26,408 nucleotides of DNA. Source: Acidimicrobiales bacterium. GTDB lineage: Bacteria > Actinomycetota > Acidimicrobiia > Acidimicrobiales > CADCSY01. Each line of letters opens with the position of its first letter. The stretch's first letter is position 1. Below, one piece after another: positions 9,803 to 17,420 of this stretch. The DNA lies in the NCBI GenBank assembly GCA_030447125.1, contig JAUJLZ010000005.1, forward strand, positions 2,166 through 28,573, in the 5' to 3' direction. Under the pieces are notes generated by a model. It had not been told where the DNA came from and did no database searches. It was given only the letters and a program-made list of their open reading frames with translations. The position numbers were made by a program, and so were the translations under genes.

Positions 9803-9950
9803 TCCGGGCAGGCAGGTCTCCTGGCTCCCGGATCAGCGCCTCCCCCGGCCTTCCCGCCCTCTCGGGCCGTGGCCATGGTGGGGTCGGCTCCCCGATGACA
9901 GTTGCGGGACAGCCCCGGACTCACACCGGGTTCCCTGCGCTACGGGGCGA
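9803..9950 (-). ncRNA. Cobalamin riboswitch (canonical class) upstream of cbiZ operon
   Basis: Read on the minus strand, the segment matches the B12-box aptamer in order: GCGCAGGGAACCCGGTG, GAGTCCGGGGCTGTCCCGCAACTGT, an AT-poor peripheral domain, GGGCGGGAAGGCC, and the closing CGGGAGCCAGGAGACCTGCC. These are the conserved core elements of the AdoCbl/cobalamin riboswitch (Rfam family Cobalamin). The aptamer ends about 30 nt before the cbiZ ATG. The closing motif lies between two arms of a perfect 8-bp inverted repeat, GATCCGGG and CCCGGATC (plus-strand positions 9801-9808 and 9827-9834), a likely part of the expression platform. It should repress the whole minus-strand operon when cobalamin is plentiful. 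Exact ends are approximate. Confidence 0.95.
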
Positions 9951-9978
9951 ACTCTAGACCGCCGCTACCCTCGCCGCC
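9951..9978. promoter_or_regulatory. Compressed divergent promoter region between riboswitch and cobO
   Basis: Only about 28 bp separate the 5' end of the minus-strand riboswitch from the cobO start. On the plus strand, TACCCT at 9966-9971 fits an actinobacterial TANNNT -10 box placed 7 nt before the cobO ATG, which would give a leaderless mRNA; no purine-rich ribosome-binding site precedes that ATG. On the minus strand, TAGAGT (9956 to 9951) is a TANNNT candidate that would start the riboswitch transcript near 9944. No convincing -35 box is visible for either, so both assignments are weak. Confidence 0.4.
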
Positions 9979-10503
9979 ATGTCCCGAGCTGAGTCGATCG
10001 TCCTTCTCAACACCGGTCACGGGAAGGGGAAGTCCTCGGCCGCGTTCGGCGTCATGGGCCGTGGGTGGGCGCGCGGGTGGAAGGTCGCTGTCGTCCAGTT
10101 CATCAAGGGTGGCAAGTGGAAGACCGGTGAACGGAAGCTGGCGGACCAGCTGGCCGTGGAGTGGCACACCCTCGGCGACGGCTTCACGTGGGAGTCCACC
10201 GACATGGACGAGACGATCGCCAAGGGCCGCCATGCCTGGTCGGTGGCCGTCGAGAAGCTCGCGTCGGGCCAGTACCAGCTCGTGATCCTCGACGAGGTGA
10301 CGTACGCGGTGAAGTACGGCTGGGTGCCCGTCGACGACGTCGTGACGGCGGTGCGGGAGCGGGCGCCGAAGACGAACGTCATCCTCACCGGGCGCGACGC
10401 CCCGGAAGAGCTGATCGAGCTCGGCGACACGGTCACGGAGATGCGCAAGGTCAAGCACGCGTACGACCAGGGGATCAAGGCCATCAAGGGCGTCGAGTAC
10501 TGA
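9979..10503 (+). CDS. cobO: Cob(I)yrinic acid a,c-diamide adenosyltransferase CobO/BtuR
   Basis: Transfers the 5'-deoxyadenosyl group of ATP to the Co(I) form of cobyrinic acid a,c-diamide or cobinamide, creating the Co-C bond. The product is 174 aa, standard for CobO/CobA(Salmonella)/BtuR. The N-terminal P-loop is NTGHGKGKSSAAFG (residues 11-24), followed by VAVVQFIKGGKWKTGE, LVILDEVTYAVKYG and VILTGRDAPEELIELGDTVTEM, all family signatures. Start at the ATG at 9979; there is no ribosome-binding site upstream, which suggests leaderless translation. It is the first gene of the rightward operon, one base pair from cobB, and divergent from the riboswitch-controlled operon. It has no riboswitch of its own in the 28 bp before it. 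Confidence 0.96.
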   Translation: MSRAESIVLLNTGHGKGKSSAAFGVMGRGWARGWKVAVVQFIKGGKWKTGERKLADQLAVEWHTLGDGFTWESTDMDETIAKGRHAWSVAVEKLASGQYQLVILDEVTYAVKYGWVPVDDVVTAVRERAPKTNVILTGRDAPEELIELGDTVTEMRKVKHAYDQGIKAIKGVEY

Positions 10504-10504
10504 C

Positions 10505-11851
10505 GTGGCGCTCCTCGGCCCCAGGGTCGTGATCGCCGGCACCTCCTCCGGCGTCGGCAAGACGACGGTCGCCACCGGGCTGATGGCGGCGCTGCGGGCC
10601 CGCGGCCTCCGCGTCGCCTCGGCCAAGGTGGGGCCGGACTACATCGACCCCGGCTACCACGCGCTGGCCACCGGCAGCCCGCCGAGGAACCTCGACGGCT
10701 GGATCTGTGGTGCCGGCGCCATCGGGCCGCTCGCCGGGCGGGCTGCCGACGGCGCCGACGTGCTCGTCGTCGAAGGGGTGATGGGCCTCTTCGACGGGGC
10801 GTCCGACGACGGGAGCGCCAGCACCGCCCACGTGGCGCGGCTCCTCGACGCCCCGATCGTCCTCGTCGTGGACGGCTCGTCGATGAGCGGGTCGGTCGCT
10901 GCCCTCGTCCACGGCTTCGCCACCTATGACGCGTCGATCCGTGTCTCGGGCGTGATCCTCAACCGGGTCGGGAGCGACGAACACGAGGTCCTGCTCCGGG
11001 AGGCGGTGGCCACGACAGGGGTCCCCGTGGTCGGAGCGCTGCGGCGGGGTGCGGCATTCACCTGGCGCGACCGACACCTGGGGCTGGTGCCGGTCGTCGA
11101 GCAACCGCGCGAGGTCCAGGCATCGCTCGACCGGTTGGCCCACGCCGTAGCCGCCGGCTGCGATCTCGGAGCCCTCCTCCACCTCGCGATGTCGGCGCCG
11201 GCTCGGTCGGTGGCGCCGCCACCCACGGCGCGGCGATCGGGGCGGGCCCGCGTCGCCGTGGCCGGGGGCAAATCCTTCAGCTTCGTCTACCCAGACAACG
11301 TCGAGGCGCTCGAACAGGCCGGCGCCGAGGTGGTGCCCTTCGACCCGCTGGTTGATCGACGCCTACCTGAGGGCTGCGAGGCCCTGTTCGCGGGGGGAGG
11401 GTTCCCGGAGGTGTTCGCGCCGGCGTTGGCCGGCAACCTCCCGCTCATCGAGGACGTCCGGCGGCGCGTGGCCGACGGCCTCGTCACGTGGGGTGAGTGC
11501 GGCGGCCTGCTGTGGCTCGGCCGCTCGCTCGACGGCCATGCGATGGTCGGCGCCGTCCCAGGGGTGGCCCGGATGACCGAGCGCCTGTCGTTGGGGTACC
11601 GCCGTGCGACCGTGCGGGTGGACAACCCGGTCGCCGCCCGAGGAGCGGTGATCCGGGGTCACGAGTACCACTACTCGACCTCCGAACCGGCGGGCGAGGC
11701 CCTAGAGCTCCATGGTCGGTTCGGAGGGGGGCCGGGCGGCTTCGCGACGTCGAGGCTGCTGGCCACCTACCTCCACCTGCACCTCGGGGGCGACCCGGGG
11801 CCCGCCGAGCGCTTCGTAGCTGCGGCGGCTGTCGCTGCCGGGCGAGGCTGA
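10505..11851 (+). CDS. cobB: Cobyrinic/hydrogenobyrinic acid a,c-diamide synthase CobB/CbiA
   Basis: Glutamine-dependent amidotransferase that amidates the a and c side chains of the corrin macrocycle. The product is 448 aa. The N-terminal dethiobiotin-synthase-like domain has the P-loop AGTSSGVGKTTVATG (about residues 11-25), followed by KVGPDYIDPGYH, NLDGWI and VEGVMGLFDG, all diagnostic of CobB/CbiA. The C-terminal class-I-like glutaminase domain has LFAGGGFPEVFA and TWGECGGLLWLG with nucleophile Cys332, then GHEYHYS near the end. The start is the GTG at 10505, one base after the cobO stop. A-c-diamide synthases of both the early- and late-insertion routes share this family, so the natural substrate (cobyrinate or hydrogenobyrinate) cannot be decided from sequence. 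Confidence 0.96.
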   Translation: MALLGPRVVIAGTSSGVGKTTVATGLMAALRARGLRVASAKVGPDYIDPGYHALATGSPPRNLDGWICGAGAIGPLAGRAADGADVLVVEGVMGLFDGASDDGSASTAHVARLLDAPIVLVVDGSSMSGSVAALVHGFATYDASIRVSGVILNRVGSDEHEVLLREAVATTGVPVVGALRRGAAFTWRDRHLGLVPVVEQPREVQASLDRLAHAVAAGCDLGALLHLAMSAPARSVAPPPTARRSGRARVAVAGGKSFSFVYPDNVEALEQAGAEVVPFDPLVDRRLPEGCEALFAGGGFPEVFAPALAGNLPLIEDVRRRVADGLVTWGECGGLLWLGRSLDGHAMVGAVPGVARMTERLSLGYRRATVRVDNPVAARGAVIRGHEYHYSTSEPAGEALELHGRFGGGPGGFATSRLLATYLHLHLGGDPGPAERFVAAAAVAAGRG

Positions 11852-11870
11852 CGCGGCCATGTGGCGCTAG

Positions 11871-11994
11871 GCTCTCCGGCGCTGCAGTGCCCGAGAAGCC
11901 GGTGGGAGTCCGGCGCGCCTTGCTCTGTGAACCGGTGATGCCGGAAGCCAGTACTCGGGCTGCGGTAGGAGAGTTCAGCGTCTTGGTGGAGAGC
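11871..11994 (+). ncRNA. Compact cobalamin-riboswitch-like RNA upstream of cbiL
   Basis: The gap between cobB and cbiL carries the B12-riboswitch core AAGCCGGTGGGAGTCCGGC followed by GCGCCTTGCTCTGTGA and CCGGAAGCCAGTACTCGGGC. Helices I can pair by hand: GCCCGAG 11889-11895 with CTCGGGC 11954-11960; GCCGG 11898-11902 with CCGGC 11910-11914; CCGG 11932-11935 with CCGG 11941-11944; and an outer GCTGCA 11881-11886 with TGCGGT 11961-11966. It lacks the long peripheral domain and the GGAGACCTGCC closing box of the riboswitch at 9803-9950, so it resembles the shorter AdoCbl or AdoCbl-variant architectures. It should control cbiL and the downstream genes, probably at translation. Boundaries are approximate. 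Confidence 0.8.
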
Positions 11995-11995
11995 G

Positions 11996-12706
11996 ATGCC
12001 GAGTGGCCTCGTCGGAGTGGGCGTGGGTCCGGGTGCACCCGATCTGTTGACGGTTCGAGCACTGACCGCGTGCCGGACCGCCGACCGAGTCTTCAGCCCC
12101 ACCATGGCGATGGACGTCGAGGGGCGGGCAGAGTCCGTCCTCCGCGGTGCCGACCCAGGCGTCGAGATCGAACGGCTGGTGTTCGCCATCCGGCGGGACC
12201 AACAGGCGCGGGCGGAGGCCCACGCCAAGGCGGCGGCTCGTGTCGCCTCCTGCCTCGACGACGGGGAGCGGGTGGCCTTCATCACCCTCGGCGACCCGAA
12301 CATCTACAGCACCTTCCACCATCTGGCCGCCGCCGTTCGGCACCGACGCCCCGAGACGGAGGTGACCACGGTTCCGGGCATCATGGCTTTCCAGGACGTG
12401 GTCGCCCGCACCGGCACCATCGCCACGGACGGTCTCGAACGACTCGTCATCGTGAGCGCAGTCGACGGGGCGGACGCCATCATCGCCCCGTTGCAGGACG
12501 CAGGTGCCGCCGTCGTGATCTACAAGGGAGGCCGTCACCTGCCCGAGATCAGACACCACCTGGAGCGGGCAGGCCGTCTCGAGGAGGCCGTGTTCGGCCA
12601 GATGATCGGCCTCCCGGAAGAACAGGTCGGGGCCGTGACGGACTTCGCCGACCAGCCCGCCGCTTACCTGGCCACCGTCATGGTCCCGCCGAAGCGATCG
12701 GCGTGA
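11996..12706 (+). CDS. cbiL: (Cobalt-)precorrin-2 C20-methyltransferase CbiL/CobI
   Basis: SAM-dependent methyltransferase that adds the C20 methyl group to (cobalt-)precorrin-2, the first committed corrin step. The product is 236 aa, normal. The N-terminal tetrapyrrole-methylase motif GVGVGPGAPDLLTVRA is followed by the CbiL/CobI segment ADRVFSPTM, then VAFITLGDPNIYSTFHHL and TTVPGIMAFQDVVART, which identify the C20 enzyme rather than the C11 or C17 ones. The start at the ATG at 11996 is preceded by GGTGGAGAG, 4-6 nt away, just after the riboswitch-like RNA. The stop overlaps the GTG of cbiF (GTGA, 12703-12706). Given CbiD, CbiG and CbiX downstream, cobalt-precorrin-2 is the more likely substrate. 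Confidence 0.94.
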   Translation: MPSGLVGVGVGPGAPDLLTVRALTACRTADRVFSPTMAMDVEGRAESVLRGADPGVEIERLVFAIRRDQQARAEAHAKAAARVASCLDDGERVAFITLGDPNIYSTFHHLAAAVRHRRPETEVTTVPGIMAFQDVVARTGTIATDGLERLVIVSAVDGADAIIAPLQDAGAAVVIYKGGRHLPEIRHHLERAGRLEEAVFGQMIGLPEEQVGAVTDFADQPAAYLATVMVPPKRSA

Positions 12707-13491
12707 TCTCCTTCGTGGGCGCCGGACCCGGTGCCGCCGACCTCATCACGCTGCGAGGCCGCGACCGCCTCGCCGGCGCCGACGTGGTGATCTGGGCGTC
12801 GTCGCTCGTGCCCCAGGAGCTCCTGGTGCACACGAGGCCGGGCGTGGCGGTGCACGACTCGGCGCAGATGACGCTGGAAGACGTCCTTGCCGTCTACGCC
12901 GCCCGTCCTGGTGCGGCGGTCGTGCGGCTGCACTCGGGTGATCCCTCCCTCTACGGCGCCATTCAGGAGCAGATCGACTGGTGCCTCGCCAACGAGCGGG
13001 ACTTCGAGATCGTCCCCGGCGTGAGCTCGGTGTCGGCCGCCGCGGCCGTGATCCGCCGCGAGCTCACCATCCCGACGGTCGCCCAGAGCATCGTGCTCAC
13101 CCGCCTCGCCGGGCGCACCGCCGCCTCGATGCCGCAGGGTGAGTCGGTCGCCGGCTTCGCCGCCTTGGGGGCGACGATGGCGATCTTCCTCTCGGCCGCA
13201 CGGCCGGTCGAGCTGGAGTCGGAGCTGTTGGCCGCGGGGTCGGCCTACGACGCCGAGACACCAGCGGCCATCGTCGTGCGGGCGACGTGGCCCGACGAGC
13301 AGGTCGTCATGACGACGGTCGGCCGCCTCGCCGAGGATCTCGATGCCGTGGGCGTGCGCACCACGGTGCTGATCCTGGTCGGATCTGCGCTGGTTGGCGG
13401 CGCCCCCCGTAGCCGCCTCTACGCCCCCGACTACGCCCACAAGTTCCGCCGCCGGTCCACGGCCGGCACGACGACCGGCAGGCCGGCGTGA
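12703..13491 (+). CDS. cbiF: (Cobalt-)precorrin-4 C11-methyltransferase CbiF/CobM
   Basis: SAM-dependent methyltransferase that adds the C11 methyl group to (cobalt-)precorrin-4. The product is 262 aa. The N-terminus FVGAGPGAADLITLRGRD and the C11-specific stretch ADVVIWASSLVPQELL are followed by LHSGDPSLYGAIQEQ and IVPGVSSVSAAAA, then TIPTVAQSIVLTRLAGRT, a good match to CbiF/CobM. The start is the GTG at 12703 in a GTGA overlap with cbiL. The same frame is open far upstream through the riboswitch and the end of cobB, but that part has no homology and is not coding. The C-terminus ends YAPDYAHKFRRR and a short basic tail, and the stop overlaps the cbiD GTG. Confidence 0.95.
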   Translation: MISFVGAGPGAADLITLRGRDRLAGADVVIWASSLVPQELLVHTRPGVAVHDSAQMTLEDVLAVYAARPGAAVVRLHSGDPSLYGAIQEQIDWCLANERDFEIVPGVSSVSAAAAVIRRELTIPTVAQSIVLTRLAGRTAASMPQGESVAGFAALGATMAIFLSAARPVELESELLAAGSAYDAETPAAIVVRATWPDEQVVMTTVGRLAEDLDAVGVRTTVLILVGSALVGGAPRSRLYAPDYAHKFRRRSTAGTTTGRPA

Positions 13492-14579
13492 CCACCCACG
13501 AGCCGCCGCTCATCCCTGACGCGGTCCGCCGCACGAAGGGACTGCGCACGGGGTGGACGACGGGCACGTGCGCGGCCGCGGCCGCGAAGGCGGCGGTCAT
13601 CGGGCTGGTCGAGGGCAGGGTGCCGTCGCCCGTCGAGGTGACCCTCCCTGCCGGCGTTCGGGTTTCGTTCCCCGTCGAGGTCGACGGCGTGGCGTCGCGC
13701 TGCGTCGTGGTGAAGGACGCGGGGGACGACCCCGACTGCACCGACGGTGCCCGCATGACGGCGGCAGCGGCGTGGGCGCCGGACGGCGACACCGTGTTGC
13801 GCGCCGGGCCGGGGATCGGAACGATCACCAAGCCGGGGCTCGGCCTCGACGTCGGCGCTCCCGCGATCAACCCGGTGCCGCGCTGGATGATCCTCGCGGC
13901 CGTCGGCGAGGTGGCGGAGCGGCCGGTGTCGCTCACCTTCTCAGTGCCTGGAGGGGAGGGGATGGCGGCCAAGACGAGCAATGCCCGCCTCGGCATCCTC
14001 GGGGGCATCTCCATCCTCGGCACTTCCGGGATCGTCCGCCCCTTCTCGACCGCGGCCTATCGGGCCTCGGTGGTGCAGCAGGTCAACGTGGCCGCCGCCC
14101 AGGGGGAGCGGACGATCGTCCTCACGACTGGTAGCCGCTCCGAGCAGGCGGCGATGCGCCTCAGCGACGTGCCCGAGGTCTGCGTCGTCGAGGTCGGTGA
14201 CTTCACCGGCATCGCCCTGCGTCGGGCCGTCGCCGCCGGCATGCGGGACGCCGTGTTCGTGGGGATGGCCGGGAAGATCACCAAGTTGGCGGCCGGGGTG
14301 ATGATGACCCACTTCCACCGGTCGAAGGTCGACGGCGACCTGCTGGCCGAGGCCGCACGCGCCGCCGGCGCGCCGGCGGTGGTCATCGAGGCGGCGACGG
14401 CGACGGCGACGGCTCGTCACTTCTTCGAGGTGTGCGTGCACGAGGGCTGCCTCGAGCCGCTGCAACTGGTGTGTGAGCAGGCGCGGGCGGCCTGCATCGC
14501 TCATGTCGGCGGGGCGCTCGGGGTCGAAGTGGTCATGGTCGACTTCGAGGGCCGGGAGGTGGTTGCCCGTGCCGCCTGA
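13488..14579 (+). CDS. cbiD: Cobalt-precorrin-5B C1-methyltransferase CbiD
   Basis: Methylates C1 of cobalt-precorrin-5B; CbiD is a marker of the early-cobalt-insertion (anaerobic) pathway and is unrelated to the other tetrapyrrole methylases. The product is 363 aa. Signatures: LRTGWTTGTCAAAAAKAA (about residues 20-37), VVKDAGDDPDCTDGARM, INPVPRWMI, and GTSGIVRPFSTAAYRASV, followed by VGDFTGIALRRA and MAGKITKLAAGVMMTHFHRS. All are characteristic of CbiD. The start is the GTG at 13488 in a GTGA overlap with cbiF; the downstream GTG of cbiET begins 11 bp before its stop. Late-insertion organisms normally use CobF for the equivalent methylation, and no CobF is present in the window. Confidence 0.96.
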   Translation: MTTHEPPLIPDAVRRTKGLRTGWTTGTCAAAAAKAAVIGLVEGRVPSPVEVTLPAGVRVSFPVEVDGVASRCVVVKDAGDDPDCTDGARMTAAAAWAPDGDTVLRAGPGIGTITKPGLGLDVGAPAINPVPRWMILAAVGEVAERPVSLTFSVPGGEGMAAKTSNARLGILGGISILGTSGIVRPFSTAAYRASVVQQVNVAAAQGERTIVLTTGSRSEQAAMRLSDVPEVCVVEVGDFTGIALRRAVAAGMRDAVFVGMAGKITKLAAGVMMTHFHRSKVDGDLLAEAARAAGAPAVVIEAATATATARHFFEVCVHEGCLEPLQLVCEQARAACIAHVGGALGVEVVMVDFEGREVVARAA

Positions 14580-15756
14580 GTCGATCGTGGTCATCGGCCT
14601 CCACGGGCCGGGGGCCGGGCTGTCGAAGCCGGCGAGACGGGCCCTCGACCAGGCCGACGTCGTCGTCGGCGGCCGCCGTCACCTGTCGGCGGTGGCGCCG
14701 GACGCGGCCCGGACCATCCCGATCGGCGGCGACCTCCCCGCGGTGCTCGATGAGATCGAGCGCGAGGCGGGGCTCGTGGTCGTGCTCGCCTCGGGCGATC
14801 CCGGCTTCTTCGGGATGGTGCGCCCGCTGGCGGCGCGGTTCGGCCCGTCGCACCTGGAGGTCCACCCGGCGCCGTCGTCGGTTGCGCTCGCCTTTGCGAG
14901 GATCGGCCGGAGCTGGGACGACGCCTTCGTCGTCTCGGCCCACGGGCGACCGCTCGCCGAGGCTGTCGACGAGGTCATCCGCCACCCCAAGGTGGCGGTG
15001 CTCGTGTCGCCCGACAACTCGGCGGCGCTCCTCGGCCGCGCGCTCATCGTCGCCGGCGCACCTTGTCGCACGGTGGCGGTGTGCAGCCGTCTGGGTCTCG
15101 AAGACGAGCGGGTGACCGAGACCGATCTCGCCGGGCTCGCCGACGGGGAGTGGGAGCCGCTGTCAGTGGTCGTGCTCCTCGCTGAGCCGGGCGCGCCCTG
15201 CGAGGGCAAGACGCTGGCGTGGGGCCGGTCGGAGGACGCGTTCTCCCACCGGAACCGAATGGTCACGAAGGCCGAGGTCCGGGCGGTTGCCCTCGGGAAG
15301 CTCGACCTCCCGCCGGCGGGCGTCCTGTGGGACATCGGTGCCGGGAGCGGGAGCGTCGCCATCGAAAGCGCCTTGGTGCGCCCGGGGCTCTCGGTGCACG
15401 CCGTGGAGCGGTCGGCGGACGATGCGGCGCGCATCGTCGTGAACGCGTCGTCGTTCGGGGCGCGCGTGCAGGTGGTGGTTGGTGAGGCGCCGGGGTGCCT
15501 TTCGGAGCTGCCCGATCCTGATCGGGTGTTCGTGGGCGGGGGCGGGCTCGACGTGCTCGAGGCGTGCATGGCGAGGTTGCGCCCCGACGGTCAGATCGTC
15601 GCCACCTACGCGGCGATCGAGCGTGCCGCTGCGGCCTGTGACCGCCTCGGTTCGCTGACCCAGGTGGCGGTGGCGCGCGGCCGCAGGCTTCCCGACGGTG
15701 AGCTGCGGCTGGAGGCCGAGAACCCCGTGTTCGTGGTGTGGGGGCCGAGGCGGTGA
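14569..15756 (+). CDS. cbiET: Bifunctional (cobalt-)precorrin C5,C15-methyltransferase/decarboxylase CbiET (CobL)
   Basis: CobL-type fusion of two methyltransferases: CbiE methylates C5, and CbiT methylates C15 with decarboxylation of the C12 acetate. The product is 395 aa. The CbiE half (about residues 1-195) has VIGLHGPGAG, VVVGGRRHL, LASGDPGFFGMVRPL and the C-terminal VTETDLAGLADGEWEPLSVVV. The CbiT half (about 205-395) has RMVTKAEVRAVALGKLDL, the class I SAM-binding motif WDIGAGSGSVAIES, and RVFVGGGGLDVLEACM. The GTG at 14569 is the start, 8 nt after a GGGAGGT ribosome-binding site inside cbiD and overlapping cbiD by 11 bp. The same fusion is common in proteobacterial and actinobacterial CobL. 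Confidence 0.95.
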   Translation: MPPESIVVIGLHGPGAGLSKPARRALDQADVVVGGRRHLSAVAPDAARTIPIGGDLPAVLDEIEREAGLVVVLASGDPGFFGMVRPLAARFGPSHLEVHPAPSSVALAFARIGRSWDDAFVVSAHGRPLAEAVDEVIRHPKVAVLVSPDNSAALLGRALIVAGAPCRTVAVCSRLGLEDERVTETDLAGLADGEWEPLSVVVLLAEPGAPCEGKTLAWGRSEDAFSHRNRMVTKAEVRAVALGKLDLPPAGVLWDIGAGSGSVAIESALVRPGLSVHAVERSADDAARIVVNASSFGARVQVVVGEAPGCLSELPDPDRVFVGGGGLDVLEACMARLRPDGQIVATYAAIERAAAACDRLGSLTQVAVARGRRLPDGELRLEAENPVFVVWGPRR

Positions 15757-17420
15757 GCAACCTGTCGAAGGTGCTGGCCGTCTCGGTCACCGGAGCCGGC
15801 CGCGCCGCGGCGGGGCGGCTCCCCTACGAGCACGTCCACGGAGGACTCGGGGAGACCGTCCGTCACCGCTGGCGCGACGTCGAGGCCTTCGTGCTGTTCG
15901 TGGCCACCGGTGCCGCGGTCCGGGTCGTCGGGCCGCTGCTGGGTGACAAGCACGACGACCCCGCCGTCGTCTGTGTCGACGACGCCGGCCGCTACGCGAT
16001 CGCGCTGACCGGCGGCCACGCCGGTGGAGCGAACGCGCTGGCGATCGACGTCGCGGCGTTGCTGGACGTCGAGCCTGTCGTCACCACGGCCAGTGATGTC
16101 ACCGGAATGCCGGCACTCGACCTCCTTCCCGGGTTCGTCACCGTGGGAGATGTCGCCGGCGTGACGCGAGCATCCCTCGACGGCGCCCACCCGGCCGTGT
16201 CATCGGAGGTCCCGGGATGGGCCGTGCCTCCCATGCTCCGCACTGGCCCCGGCCCGCACCGCGTCGTGATCTCCGACCGTTCGATGGAGGACGCGCCAGG
16301 CCTCGTGGTCCTGCGCCCGCCGAGTTTGGTCCTCGGTGTCGGCACGTCCACGGCGGCGCCGCCGGAGCACGTGAGCGCCCTTGTCGCCGCCACCCTCGCC
16401 CGGCATGGCTTCGCCCGCGCCAGCATCACCGAGGTGGCCACCATCGACCGTCGGTCGACGGAACCGGCGGTGCTGGCCCTGGGCCTGCCGCTGCGCTGCT
16501 ACTCCCCCCGTGAGCTCGCCGCGGTCGAGGTACCGACGCCGAGCGAGGTCGTCGTCGCCGCGATCGGCACGCCGAGCGTCGCCGAGGCGGCGGCGTTGCT
16601 GGCGGCGGGCCCGGGCGCTGTCTTGGTGGTCCCCAAGCAGAAGAACGCGGTGGCCACCGTAGCGGTGGCCCGGCGAGCACGTCCGCGGGGGCAGCTCGCC
16701 GTCGTCGGGCTGGGCCCCGGAGGTGCCGCCCACCGCACGCCGGCCGCCTCGGCGGCCGTTCGTGGCGCCGAGGTGGTGATGGGCTACACCACCTACGTGG
16801 ACCAGTGCTCCGAGCTGCTGTCGCCGGCGCACGAGGTGGTACGGTCGCCTATCGGGTCCGAGGTCGCTCGGGCCCGACAGTCCCTCGAGGTGGCCGCCGC
16901 CGGGCGCTCTGTCGCCATGGTGTGCTCGGGTGACGCCGGCGTCTACGCGATGGCCTCGGTCATCCTCGAGGAGGCGGCGACGGTGGCATCCGACGTGGAG
17001 GTGACGGTGGTGCCGGGGGTGACCGCTGCGCTGGCCGCGGCGGCGGTGCTGGGGGCGCCCCTCGGCCACGACCACGTCACCATCAGCCTCTCCGACCTGC
17101 TCACGCCGTGGGCAGCGATCGAGCGACGTCTGCAGGCCGCCGCCGAGTCCGACCTCGTCGTGGCCCTCTACAACCCGCGATCGAAGGGCAGGACGTGGCA
17201 GCTCGACGCCGCGCGCCACCTCCTGCTGCAGGGCCGCCCCGGCACCACCCCCGTCGGCATCGTCACCGACGCCGGCCGCACCGGTGAGCGGGTGACGCTG
17301 GCGACGTTGCAGGACCTGGACCCCACGATCGTGGGGATGACGACGTGCGTCGTCATCGGCGCCTCCACCACCCGGGTCGTCGCCGGCCGGATGGTCACGC
17401 CCCGGGGGTACCATCCGTGA
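15753..17420 (+). CDS. cbiGH: Fusion of cobalt-precorrin-5A hydrolase CbiG and precorrin-3B C17-methyltransferase CbiH/CobJ
   Basis: Two activities of ring contraction in one 555-aa chain. Residues 1-310 are CbiG, which opens the delta-lactone of cobalt-precorrin-5A and releases acetaldehyde: FVATGAAVRVVGPLLGDKH and ALTGGHAGGANALA mark the N-terminal half. The C-terminal CobE-like domain runs from about residue 192 (LVLGVGTSTAAPPEHV) to VPKQKNAVATVAVAR at 293-307. Residues 315-553 are CbiH/CobJ, the C17 methyltransferase: LAVVGLGPGG, GYTTYVDQC, SGDAGVYAMASVILEEA and LYNPRSKGRTWQ, followed by GIVTDAGR. The GTG at 15753 overlaps the cbiET stop (GTGA), and the stop overlaps the ferredoxin GTG. 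CbiG belongs to the early-insertion pathway. Confidence 0.95.
   Translation: MSNLSKVLAVSVTGAGRAAAGRLPYEHVHGGLGETVRHRWRDVEAFVLFVATGAAVRVVGPLLGDKHDDPAVVCVDDAGRYAIALTGGHAGGANALAIDVAALLDVEPVVTTASDVTGMPALDLLPGFVTVGDVAGVTRASLDGAHPAVSSEVPGWAVPPMLRTGPGPHRVVISDRSMEDAPGLVVLRPPSLVLGVGTSTAAPPEHVSALVAATLARHGFARASITEVATIDRRSTEPAVLALGLPLRCYSPRELAAVEVPTPSEVVVAAIGTPSVAEAAALLAAGPGAVLVVPKQKNAVATVAVARRARPRGQLAVVGLGPGGAAHRTPAASAAVRGAEVVMGYTTYVDQCSELLSPAHEVVRSPIGSEVARARQSLEVAAAGRSVAMVCSGDAGVYAMASVILEEAATVASDVEVTVVPGVTAALAAAAVLGAPLGHDHVTISLSDLLTPWAAIERRLQAAAESDLVVALYNPRSKGRTWQLDAARHLLLQGRPGTTPVGIVTDAGRTGERVTLATLQDLDPTIVGMTTCVVIGASTTRVVAGRMVTPRGYHP

Noticed and set aside
9772..9924. N-terminal extension of cbiZ
   Set aside because: This stretch is the cobalamin riboswitch; homology and a ribosome-binding site support the start at 9771.
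11497..13491. One continuous plus-strand frame of 664 codons spanning the cobB end, the riboswitch and cbiF
   Set aside because: Only the part from 12703 matches a protein (CbiF). The earlier part overlaps cobB, the riboswitch RNA and cbiL in other frames.
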